This document shows positions 1 to 8,589 of a stretch of DNA of 9,382 nt, piece by piece. The position numbers and the translations under genes are program-made. Each line of letters starts with the position of its first letter. Position 1 is the stretch's first letter. The stretch is from RGIG426 sp045639905 (GTDB lineage: Bacteria > Bacillota > Clostridia > Oscillospirales > Acutalibacteraceae), in contig JAZUDZ010000043.1 in NCBI GenBank assembly GCA_045639905.1, forward strand, positions 1 through 9,382, written 5' to 3'. The notes beneath the pieces are model-generated. The model did not search any database. It had not been told where the DNA came from and saw only the letters and a program-made list of their open reading frames with translations.

Positions 1-48
1 GTATTGGAACACCCTTTCGGACAAAAAATATTGAAAGGAAATTCCACT

Positions 49-645
49 ATGAAATACGATGAAGAAAAATTAAAAGAGTATCCGGAAATTATGAACAAGG
101 AGCAGCTGAGAATAGCATGTCATATCAGTAAACGGACTGCCCTCTTTCTTCTGCAATTTAATTTGATCCCGAATACCTGTACCGGAAAGAAAACCCGATG
201 CTATAAAATCCGTAAGCAGGACATAATTGCTTTTATGAACGATCGTGAAGTTAATCCGCAAAGGTATATCGCGCCTGAAGGCTGGTATCGCTATGGCGAC
301 AGCAGCGTAAAGCCGTACAAGATTCGTATCCGACCGGCAGTTGCTTTTAATGCGGAAAAGACACGACACTTCTATGAATATGCTCTGACTGCCTATCCGG
401 ATGTTCTTGACGTTCAAGACGTTGTAGAGTTTACCGGATATAACAGACGAACTGTTGGAGCGTGGATTCGAGCTGGGAAACTGAAAGCTCTTGAGCTTCC
501 GAACAAGTATGTAATCCCTAAATGCTATTTAATTGATTGGCTCAGTTCAACGGAGTACGATAGTATTATACGACAGTCGTCCAAACATGTAAATATCCTA
601 TGGACTATTTCTAAATGGAATGATGGGATAGCGAATGAAGAATAG
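49..645 (+). CDS. Small DNA-binding protein with two helix-turn-helix segments
   Basis: Predicted 198-residue cytoplasmic protein. The frame is open upstream to the window edge with a TTG at position 4, but I chose ATG 49 because AAAGGA (34-39) sits 9 nt before it. Two similar stretches look like MerR/excisionase-type winged helix-turn-helix domains. The first is about residues 15-63 (MNKEQLRIACHISKRTA, ending at DIIAFM). The second is about residues 121-168 (DVQDVVEFTGYNRRTVGAWI, then AGKLKAL, ending at LIDWL). Each has the order helix, turn, recognition helix, short wing, then a closing I-A-F or L-I-D-W helix typical of excisionase-like proteins. Such proteins on mobile elements act as excision factors or regulators, but I cannot assign the exact role. 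It is separated from the restriction operon by a terminator and a new promoter, so it is an independent transcription unit. The HTH assignment is fairly secure; the function is inferred. Confidence 0.75.
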   Translation: MKYDEEKLKEYPEIMNKEQLRIACHISKRTALFLLQFNLIPNTCTGKKTRCYKIRKQDIIAFMNDREVNPQRYIAPEGWYRYGDSSVKPYKIRIRPAVAFNAEKTRHFYEYALTAYPDVLDVQDVVEFTGYNRRTVGAWIRAGKLKALELPNKYVIPKCYLIDWLSSTEYDSIIRQSSKHVNILWTISKWNDGIANEE

Positions 646-655
646 GTAGAATAGT

Positions 656-698
656 AGAGTCCTTTTCCCGCGCTGCGAGAGAGGGACTCGCTTTTTTT
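656..698 (+). terminator. Intrinsic terminator after the HTH gene
   Basis: GAGTCC (657-662) pairs perfectly with GGACTC (684-689). Weaker inner pairing includes G-U pairs and one mismatch. A run of seven T follows at 692-698. It lies 11 nt after the HTH stop codon and separates that gene from the hsd operon. Confidence 0.75.
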
Positions 699-747
699 GA
701 GAAGGAGAAAAAATTCAAAAAAGTAGGTCGAAAAAAGGTTAGATTTG

Positions 748-776
748 TTGCATTTTGCGTCAATGCTTGTTATAAT
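748..776 (+). promoter_or_regulatory. Extended -10 promoter of the hsd operon
   Basis: The -35 is TTGCAT (748-753), the spacer is 17 nt, and the -10 is a perfect TATAAT (771-776) preceded by TGT, giving an extended -10. Transcription should start near 783, leaving a leader of about 90 nt before hsdM. It is the only good promoter visible before the operon, so it probably drives hsdM, hsdS, the GIY-YIG gene and hsdR together. Confidence 0.75.
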
Positions 777-805
777 TTTATTGTATATGCAATTTTGATT
801 TGGTG

Positions 806-825
806 ATGTCCATTTTATGGGACAT
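806..825 (+). other. Hairpin in the hsdM leader
   Basis: ATGTCC (806-811) and GGACAT (820-825) are perfect complements around an 8-nt loop. No T run follows, so it is not a terminator. It could be a protein operator (a 6-bp inverted repeat just downstream of the start point) or an mRNA structure. Function unknown. Confidence 0.35.
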
Positions 826-860
826 TGGTTGTGAGATAATCAAGATGGAGAATTCTATCG

Positions 861-865
861 GGAGG
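861..865 (+). promoter_or_regulatory. Ribosome binding site deciding the hsdM start
   Basis: GGAGG ends only 2 nt before ATG 868 but 8 nt before ATG 874. The second ATG has the normal spacing, so it is preferred as the hsdM start and the upstream Met-Thr is probably not translated. Confidence 0.65.
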
Positions 866-873
866 ATATGACT

Positions 874-2438
874 ATGGCTGACATTAAGAAAGAACAAGAA
901 CGCGAGGAGTTACATCGTGCCATTTGGGCGATTGCAGATGACTTGCGTGGTTCTGTGGACGGTTGGGACTTTAAGACCTACGTTCTCGGCACTATGTTCT
1001 ATCGCTATATTTCCGAGAACTTGGCGAACTACATTAACCAAGGCGAAATTGAAGCCGGCAACGCTGACTTTGATTACGCCAAAATGTCGGATGCACAAGC
1101 AGAGGAAGCCCGAGCAAGTCTTATCAGCGAAAAAGGATTTTTCATGCTCCCGTCTCAACTGTTTTGCAATGTTCGAGCAAAAGCGGCTACGGATGAGAAC
1201 CTCAACGAAACGCTGGAGAGAGTGTTTAATGCCATTGAGGATTCCGCAAAAGGTAGCGTGTCCGAAGCGGATTTTGCCGGTTTGTTTGATGATTTTGATG
1301 TCAACAGCAACAAGCTCGGCGCAACTGTTGCCAAGCGCAACGAGAAGTTGGCGAAGCTGCTCGATGGTATCGGCAATATGAACCTCGGTGACGTAAAAAA
1401 TCACGATATTGATGCGTTTGGCGATGCCTATGAATACTTGATGACGATGTATGCGTCTAATGCCGGCAAATCCGGTGGCGAGTTCTTTACTCCGGCGGAT
1501 GTTTCCGAATTACTTACCCGGCTCGGTACGGTTGGTAAAACCGAAATCAACAAGGTGTACGATCCGGCGTGCGGTTCCGGTTCGCTGCTTTTGAAAGCGG
1601 AAAAGGTGCTTGGCAAGGATGCGGTTCTCAACGGCTTTTTCGGTCAAGAAATCAACATCACAACCTACAACCTTTGTCGTATCAATATGTTCCTCCACGA
1701 CATTGGCTTTGATAAGTTCGATATTGCTTGCGAGGATACGTTGACCAGCCCGATGCATTGGGATGACGAGCCGTTTGAGTTGATTGTTTCCAATCCTCCG
1801 TATTCTATCAAATGGGCGGGCGACGAGAACCCGTTACTTATCAACGATCCGCGTTTTGCACCTGCCGGTGTGTTGGCTCCGAAATCCAAGGCGGACTTGG
1901 CGTTTATTATGCACAGCCTTTCGTGGTTGGCTCCCAACGGTACGGCGGCTATTGTTTGTTTCCCCGGTATTATGTACCGTGGTGGTGCCGAAAAGAAAAT
2001 CCGCCAGTATCTTGTGGATAACAACTTTGTGGATTGCGTGATTCAGCTTCCGTCCAATCTGTTTTTTGGCACGTCGATTGCTACCTGCATTATGGTGCTG
2101 AAAAAGGGCAAAACGGATAATAAAACGCTGTTTATCGATGCCACTAATGAGTGTGTGAAGGTTACGAACAACAACAAACTCACGCCGGAAAACATTGACC
2201 GCATTGTGGCAACTTTTGCCGAGCGTCGGGAGGACGAGCATTTTTCGCATCTTGCTACTTACGACGAGATTGCGGAAAACGATTTTAATCTTTCTGTTTC
2301 CACTTATGTGGAAGCAGAGGATACCCGTGAAAAGATTGATATTGTCAAACTGAATGCGGAAATTAAAGAAATTGTCGCCCGTGAAGCGACCTTGCGTGCC
2401 GAAATCGATGCTATTATTGAGGAAATTGAGGTGGGCAA

Positions 2439-2442
<4 letters not shown>
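874..2442 (+). CDS. hsdM: Type I restriction-modification system DNA methyltransferase subunit HsdM
   Basis: Modification subunit that transfers a methyl group from S-adenosylmethionine to the N6 of adenine. It acts as M2S for methylation and as part of R2M2S for restriction. The protein has 522 residues from ATG 874, the usual length of HsdM. The N-terminal part is the helical HsdM domain (HRAIWAIADDLRGSVDGWDF). The catalytic domain shows SGGEFFTPADVSELL (about residues 200-214), SAM-binding motif I DPACGSGSLLL (about 230-240) and catalytic motif IV NPPY (about 307-310). The C-terminus is a charged helix likely to contact HsdS. The stop codon overlaps the hsdS start as ATGA, implying translational coupling. 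All expected motifs are intact, so the enzyme should be active. Confidence 0.96.
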
Positions 2443-4339
<1,897 letters not shown>

Positions 4340-4343
<4 letters not shown>

Positions 4344-4990
4344 AAGGTGTAATCTATATTCTTACGAATCCTTCATTTCCAGATTATATCAAAATCGGTT
4401 ATGCTACGGATATTGAAAAACGCTTAAAACAATTAAACAGAAGCGAGACGATTCCGTTTGCGTTTCGCGTTTATGCGGTTTATGAGGTTGATAGTGCTCT
4501 GACCGATAAAGAGTTGCATAAATTGATTGATAGTCTTAACCCGGACCTTCGAACCATAGAAACCTTTGATGGGAAGGAACGAGTTAAAGAGTTTTTTGCT
4601 ATGTCACCTGAAGATGGCTATGCATTGCTTGAAAGCATTGCAAAAATCAGCGGTACCAGTGATCGTCTGAAACGAATGGAGCCGGAAGGCCACGAAGTAA
4701 TAGACGAAAAAATCGCTGAAGAAGTACGCGAAAGTGTCCGGCGTGGGCCGTTCCGTTTTAGCCAAGTTGGAATTCCTTTTGGTGCGGAGATTGTGTTTAT
4801 TGACGATTCGACTGTGAAACCGACAGTGATTGATGATAGGCACATTGAGCATAACGGAGAGACTACTTCTGTATCTGCTCTTGCACAGAAATTAAAAGGT
4901 TTTGACCATCCGGTTCAAGGACCGCTTTGGTTTACATACAAAGGGAAAAAGCTGGCAGATTTAAGAGCAGAAATCGAATCAAAGCAATAA
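4340..4990 (+). CDS. GIY-YIG nuclease family protein with DUF4357/RAMA-like C-terminus
   Basis: 216-residue protein encoded between hsdS and hsdR. The N-terminus fits the T5orf172/MUG113 branch of GIY-YIG proteins: V4-I5-Y6-I7-L8, then Y16-I17-K18-I19-G20, Arg28 in KRLKQLN as the likely catalytic arginine, and E58-L-H60 as the conserved E-x-H site. The C-terminal part (about 136-216) has FRFSQVGIPFGAEIVF, a GETTSVSALAQ stretch and a GPLWFTYKGKKLADLR ending. This resembles DUF4357/RAMA-type domains, which are predicted to read modified or specific DNA. The start overlaps the hsdS stop as ATGA, with AAGGGGGAA 5 nt upstream, so expression is coupled to hsdS. However, a GACA-shifted hsdS would end translation about 620 nt earlier. 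The role is not established; accessory nuclease, modified-DNA sensor or restriction modulator are all possible. The family call is good for the N-terminus and moderate for the C-terminus. Confidence 0.8.
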
Positions 4991-5006
4991 TTTTGGGAGG
5001 GCAACC

Positions 5007-8000
5007 ATGGCCTATTTCAATATAGTAGCGCAGACAACTGAAAACACGGTCGTGACCGAGTATGAGCCGGTTCAAAAGCGCAGCGAAGCGTATCAAAGCG
5101 AAGCGGCGTTGGAACGGGAGTTTATTCGGATGCTCACCGAGCAGGGGTACGAGTATCTGCCTATCCATTCGGAGGCAGAGCTTGTGGCTAACTTGCGCAC
5201 AAAATTGGAACAGCTCAACGGCTATACCTTTACCGATGGAGAATGGGAACGCTTTTTCTCGAATTCTATTGCCAACCAAAATGACGACATCGTATCGAAA
5301 ACCCAACGCATCCAAGAGGACTACGTGCAGGTGCTGCGCCGGGATGACGGTTCGAGCAAGAACATTAAGCTCATTGATAAAAATAACGTCCACAACAACT
5401 TGCTTCAGGTAATCAACCAGTATGTTGTAGGGCAAGAAGACGGTGCGGCTCACGATAACCGCTATGATGTGACGGTTCTCGTCAACGGCTTGCCACTTGT
5501 CCACGTGGAATTGAAACGGCGCGGTGTGCCGATTCGTGAAGCGTTTAACCAGATTGAACGGTATCAGCGCGACAGTTTTTGGGCGGGTTCCGGACTGTTT
5601 GAATACGTGCAGATTTTCGTTATCTCCAACGGCACGAATACGAAATACTATTCGAATACGACTCGTTGGAATGCGATTAAAGATGCCAAAACCGGCAAGG
5701 TTAAAAAGGAAAAGACCAGCAACAGTTTTGAGTTTACCTCGTTTTGGGCGGATGCCGGAAACCGCGTTATTCCGGATTTGGTGGACTTTACGCGGACATT
5801 TTTTGCGAAGCACACGATTCTCAACGTGCTGACCAAATATTGCGTGTTTACCTCTGAAAAACTGTTGCTTGTAATGCGCCCGTATCAGATTACGGCGACC
5901 GAGCGTATTCTTTCGCGCATTGATGTGGCGAACAACTACAAGAAATACGGCAACATTGCCGGTGGCGGATATATTTGGCACACTACCGGTTCCGGTAAGA
6001 CTTTGACTTCGTTCAAAACGGCTCGGTTAGCATCGCAACTGTCGTACATTGACAAGGTTCTGTTTGTCGTTGACCGTAAAGACCTTGACTATCAAACGAT
6101 GAAGGAGTATGACCGTTTTGAAAAGGGTGCGGCAAACTCCAACAGCTCTACGGCAATCCTCAAAAAGCAATTAGAGGACGATAACGCACATATTATCATT
6201 ACCACGATTCAAAAGCTGGCTACTTTTATTAAGGCGAACAAAGACCACCCGGTGTATATGAAACATGTGGTGATTATCTTTGATGAATGCCACCGTAGTC
6301 AGTTTGGTGATATGCATGCTGCTGTCGTAAAGAATTTCAAGAAATACCACTTGTTTGGTTTTACCGGCACGCCCATTTTCTCGGTGAATGCCGGTGCTTC
6401 TACCAAAGATCAATTCTTTACCACCGAGCAGACCTTTGGCGATCAGTTACATACCTACACGATTGTGGATGCCATTAACGACCATAACGTGCTTCCGTTC
6501 CGCGTAGACTACATCAAGACGATGGATTCGGACGATTCTATCGAGGATGAAAGCGTGTGGGATATTGACCGTGAGAAAGCGTATATGGCTCCGCAGCGTA
6601 TTGCACTTGTTACGAAATATATTCTCGACCACTTTGACCAAAAGACGTATCGGAAGGGTTATGGGCAAGCATACACTTTAAGCACATTGACAAATATTGA
6701 AGATGTGGCAACTGCCGGGCGTTCCGAGGTGGAGGAAGTTAAGGCAAAACAGCGAGTAATTGGCTTTAACTCCATTTTGGCGGTGTCTTCGATAACGGCA
6801 GCCAAACTGTATTATAACGAGTTCAAAAAGCAGATGGCAGCTGATCCGACCAAACGCATTCGTGTGGCGACCATTTTCAGTTACGGCGCAAACGAGGAGG
6901 AGCCGGACGGACTTCTTGATGAGGAAAATCCGGAGGATACCACGCGGCTTGATCAACCGTCTCGTGATTTCTTGGATGGGGCTATTCGGGACTACAACGA
7001 GATGTTCCATACCAACTATTCTACCGATGGCGATAAGTTCCAAAACTACTACAAAGATGTTTCACTCCGGATGAAAAATAAGGAACTTGACTTGCTGATT
7101 GTTGTCAACATGTTCCTTACCGGTTTCGATGCGACTACGCTCAACACGCTGTGGGTAGATAAAAACTTGAAAATGCACGGACTTATCCAAGCATTCAGCC
7201 GTACAAACCGAATTTTGAATCGCGTAAAGGATTTTGGCAACATTGTATGTTTCCGCAATCTGCAAAGACGAGTGGACGATGCCATTTCGTTGTTTGGTGA
7301 TAAGAATGCGTCGGGTATCGTGGTGCTGAAAACCTACAAAGATTACTACGACGGTTATGTGGATGGCGAAGGAGACGAGCATCCCGGCTATGCACAGATG
7401 GTAGATGAACTGCAAAATCGTTTCCCGTTGGGTGAAACTTTGGAAACGCTACACGACAAAAAAGCGTTTGTTTCGCTTTTCGGTGCCATTCTTCGAATGA
7501 GAAACCTGCTCTCTGCGTTTGATGAATTCGAAGGACAGGGTATTCTTTCGGACCGCGACATACAGGATTACACGGGCCGGTATCACGATATTCGTGAGGA
7601 ACTGAAGCCGAGACCTGGGATGAGCACGGATGTCACTGACGATATTGTATTTGAGGTGGAGTTGCTTCGCCAAATCGAAATCAACATCGACTACATCCTC
7701 ATTCTTGTTAAGAAATATCATGACTCACATTGCTTCGACAAAGAGTTGCTAATCGATATTCACAAAGCCATTGATTCCAGCTTGGAACTTCGTAGCAAAA
7801 AAGCTCTTATCGATAGCTTCATTGCCGGCATCAACGATGTGGATGATGTGATGGCGGAGTGGCATAGCTTCGTGGCTGAAGCAAAAGAAAGCGAATTGGT
7901 TTCTATTATTGAGGAAGAAAAACTCAAGGAAACGGAGACCAGAAAATATCTCGAAAACTGTTTCCGAAACGGTGAGATCAAAACGACTGGAACGGATATT

Positions 8001-8114
8001 GACAATTTGATGCCGCCTACATCGCGTTTTGGCGGAGGAGATCGTGCAGAGAAGAAACAACGGATTATTGAAAAGCTTCAACGATTCTTTGAACGGTTCT
8101 TTGGGATAGGATAG
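5007..8114 (+). CDS. hsdR: Type I restriction enzyme endonuclease/translocase subunit HsdR
   Basis: Motor and nuclease subunit that translocates DNA by ATP hydrolysis and cuts far from the unmodified target. It has 1035 residues, in the normal HsdR range. The N-terminal PD-(D/E)xK nuclease shows D154 (RYDVTVLVNG) and E168-L-K170 in HVELKRRG. The SF2 helicase core follows: Walker A TTGSGKT (326-332), motif II DECH (426-429), motif III FTGTP (452-456), a motif V region VVNMFLTGFDATTLNTLW (about 700), and motif VI QAFSRTNR (728-735). The C-terminal third is the helical domain that docks on M2S. ATG 5007 has GGGAGG 8 nt upstream (4995-5000). It lies 16 nt after the GIY-YIG stop, so it is in the same operon but not overlapping. 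All catalytic motifs are intact, so full restriction is expected. No frameshift is seen. Confidence 0.96.
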   Translation: MAYFNIVAQTTENTVVTEYEPVQKRSEAYQSEAALEREFIRMLTEQGYEYLPIHSEAELVANLRTKLEQLNGYTFTDGEWERFFSNSIANQNDDIVSKTQRIQEDYVQVLRRDDGSSKNIKLIDKNNVHNNLLQVINQYVVGQEDGAAHDNRYDVTVLVNGLPLVHVELKRRGVPIREAFNQIERYQRDSFWAGSGLFEYVQIFVISNGTNTKYYSNTTRWNAIKDAKTGKVKKEKTSNSFEFTSFWADAGNRVIPDLVDFTRTFFAKHTILNVLTKYCVFTSEKLLLVMRPYQITATERILSRIDVANNYKKYGNIAGGGYIWHTTGSGKTLTSFKTARLASQLSYIDKVLFVVDRKDLDYQTMKEYDRFEKGAANSNSSTAILKKQLEDDNAHIIITTIQKLATFIKANKDHPVYMKHVVIIFDECHRSQFGDMHAAVVKNFKKYHLFGFTGTPIFSVNAGASTKDQFFTTEQTFGDQLHTYTIVDAINDHNVLPFRVDYIKTMDSDDSIEDESVWDIDREKAYMAPQRIALVTKYILDHFDQKTYRKGYGQAYTLSTLTNIEDVATAGRSEVEEVKAKQRVIGFNSILAVSSITAAKLYYNEFKKQMAADPTKRIRVATIFSYGANEEEPDGLLDEENPEDTTRLDQPSRDFLDGAIRDYNEMFHTNYSTDGDKFQNYYKDVSLRMKNKELDLLIVVNMFLTGFDATTLNTLWVDKNLKMHGLIQAFSRTNRILNRVKDFGNIVCFRNLQRRVDDAISLFGDKNASGIVVLKTYKDYYDGYVDGEGDEHPGYAQMVDELQNRFPLGETLETLHDKKAFVSLFGAILRMRNLLSAFDEFEGQGILSDRDIQDYTGRYHDIREELKPRPGMSTDVTDDIVFEVELLRQIEINIDYILILVKKYHDSHCFDKELLIDIHKAIDSSLELRSKKALIDSFIAGINDVDDVMAEWHSFVAEAKESELVSIIEEEKLKETETRKYLENCFRNGEIKTTGTDIDNLMPPTSRFGGGDRAEKKQRIIEKLQRFFERFFGIG

Positions 8115-8140
8115 GGTTTTAGGGCTTCCCCTGACAAGCT

Positions 8141-8158
8141 GAATTGGGCCCACAATTC
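8141..8158. repeat. Short inverted repeat after hsdR
   Basis: GAATTG (8141-8146) and CAATTC (8153-8158) are complementary around GGCCCA. There is no T run, so it is not a terminator. It lies in the 68-nt gap between the hsdR stop and the operon terminator. Role unknown. Confidence 0.35.
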
Positions 8159-8182
8159 GTTGCTTGCTGAGACGATTCTAAG

Positions 8183-8220
8183 TTAAGGTGTGGTTATTTG
8201 GCCACACCTTAATTTTTTCT
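8183..8220 (+). terminator. Intrinsic terminator of the hsd operon
   Basis: A perfect 11-bp stem, TTAAGGTGTGG (8183-8193) with CCACACCTTAA (8202-8212), has an 8-nt loop and six T at 8213-8218. It ends the hsd transcript before the replication region. Confidence 0.92.
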
Positions 8221-8231
8221 TCAAAAAAGTA

Positions 8232-8260
8232 TTGACAACCGAACAAATGTTCTGTATAAT
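8232..8260 (+). promoter_or_regulatory. Perfect consensus sigma-A promoter upstream of repA
   Basis: TTGACA (8232-8237), 17-nt spacer, TATAAT (8255-8260): both hexamers match consensus exactly. Transcription should start near 8267 and run into the structured leader before repA. Such a strong promoter would be expected to need a repressor, and an operator-like palindrome lies inside it. Confidence 0.88.
8240..8253. promoter_or_regulatory. LexA (SOS) box-like operator in the promoter spacer
   Basis: CGAACAAATGTTCT contains the GAAC-N4-GTTC core. It matches 13 of 14 positions of the Gram-positive LexA consensus CGAACRNRYGTTYC, with T in place of the final C. Its place between -35 and -10 is ideal for repression. 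A different repressor using a similar palindrome cannot be excluded. Confidence 0.7.
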
Positions 8261-8266
8261 GTGAAC

Positions 8267-8449
8267 ACAATATCACAAAAGAAATCCTTTGTGATACCCA
8301 AAAGGCTAAAAAGATAATTGAATATAAAAGATTTCTAATCGTGCAAGCGGAGCAGGATCCAGTAATGGACTGAAAAACTTCCAAGCGCCGTATGAAAAAT
8401 GGAACAGGGCAATAGTTCTGTTTTATTTCTCATACGGCGCTTTTTCTTT
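8267..8449 (+). ncRNA. Predicted structured RNA or attenuated repA leader, about 180 nt
   Basis: This is the transcript expected between the consensus promoter and the strong terminator. A 9-bp hairpin lies at its 5' end (TATCACAAA 8271-8279 with TTTGTGATA 8288-8296). An alternative 5-bp pairing CCTTT (8286-8290) with AAAGG (8301-8305) excludes it. A small TCCA/TGGA stem (8358-8369) has a GTAA loop of GNRA type. The 3' end is the long terminator hairpin. I see no convincing coding sequence; only very short frames such as ATG 8393 (7 codons) occur, without ribosome binding sites. It could be a trans-acting small RNA or a cis-attenuator of repA. I do not recognise a named RNA family. Confidence 0.55.
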
Positions 8450-8450
8450 T
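8383..8450 (+). terminator. Very long terminator hairpin upstream of repA
   Basis: The arm 8385-8407 pairs with 8418-8440. Eleven perfect pairs (GCGCCGTATGA with TCATACGGCGC) are followed by one A/C mismatch and eleven further pairs including two G-T, capped by a 10-nt loop (8408-8417). TTTTTCTTTT follows at 8441-8450. The stem is much longer than a typical terminator, so it may also protect an RNA 3' end or serve as an attenuation switch. Confidence 0.85.
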
Positions 8451-8466
8451 GTCTCAATTATCGAAT

Positions 8467-8519
8467 GGCATTAGTGTATTGCCCGGCATTTTTGGCCATA
8501 TAAATGCCAGCTTTCCGGG
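8467..8519. repeat. GGCATT repeats and inverted repeat in the repA upstream region
   Basis: GGCATT occurs at 8467 and 8485, and its complement AATGCC at 8503, each offset by 18 bp. GGCATTT (8485-8491) with AAATGCC (8502-8508) gives a 7-bp hairpin, and CCC (8482-8484) can pair with GGG (8517-8519). This may be an operator, an RNA structure or a replication-related site. Function unknown. Confidence 0.35.
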
Positions 8520-8526
8520 TTGTATA

Positions 8527-8558
8527 GAGGACGTTTTTACTGCAGGAATTACGTCCTC
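8527..8558 (+). other. Hairpin just upstream of the repA ribosome binding site
   Basis: GAGGACGT (8527-8534) and ACGTCCTC (8551-8558) are perfect complements around a 16-nt loop. CCTC (8555-8558) could instead pair with GAGG of the Shine-Dalgarno site (8576-8579), so this may tune repA translation. No T run follows. Confidence 0.4.
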
Positions 8559-8589
8559 AAAATTGAATCCGATAGGAGGTGAAAAAAGA

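Noticed and set aside
868..873. ATG 868 as the hsdM start
   Set aside because: It is only 2 nt after GGAGG; ATG 874 has an 8-nt spacing and is favoured.
917..1381. Plus-strand 154-codon frame inside hsdM
   Set aside because: It is an out-of-frame shadow of hsdM with Arg/Ser/Cys-rich composition and no ribosome binding site of its own.
4932..5981. Long minus-strand open frame of 349 codons across the GIY-YIG/hsdR junction
   Set aside because: It lies antisense to the well-supported hsdR nuclease region and GIY-YIG C-terminus, resembles no family I know, and is basic and low-complexity as antisense shadows often are.
8291..8317. Possible 8-codon leader peptide GTG ATA CCC in the predicted RNA, also ATG 8393 with 7 codons
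   Set aside because: Neither has a ribosome binding site at proper spacing. ATG 8393 lies inside the terminator stem. Too short to support without conservation.
8178..8384. Minus-strand 68-codon frame in the repA upstream region
   Set aside because: It crosses the hsd terminator and the consensus promoter, has no recognisable motif, and ends within non-coding structures.
8479..8504. Possible second promoter before repA (TTGCCC and TATAAA)
   Set aside because: The spacer is only 14 nt, too short for a sigma-A promoter, and the elements lie inside a hairpin.
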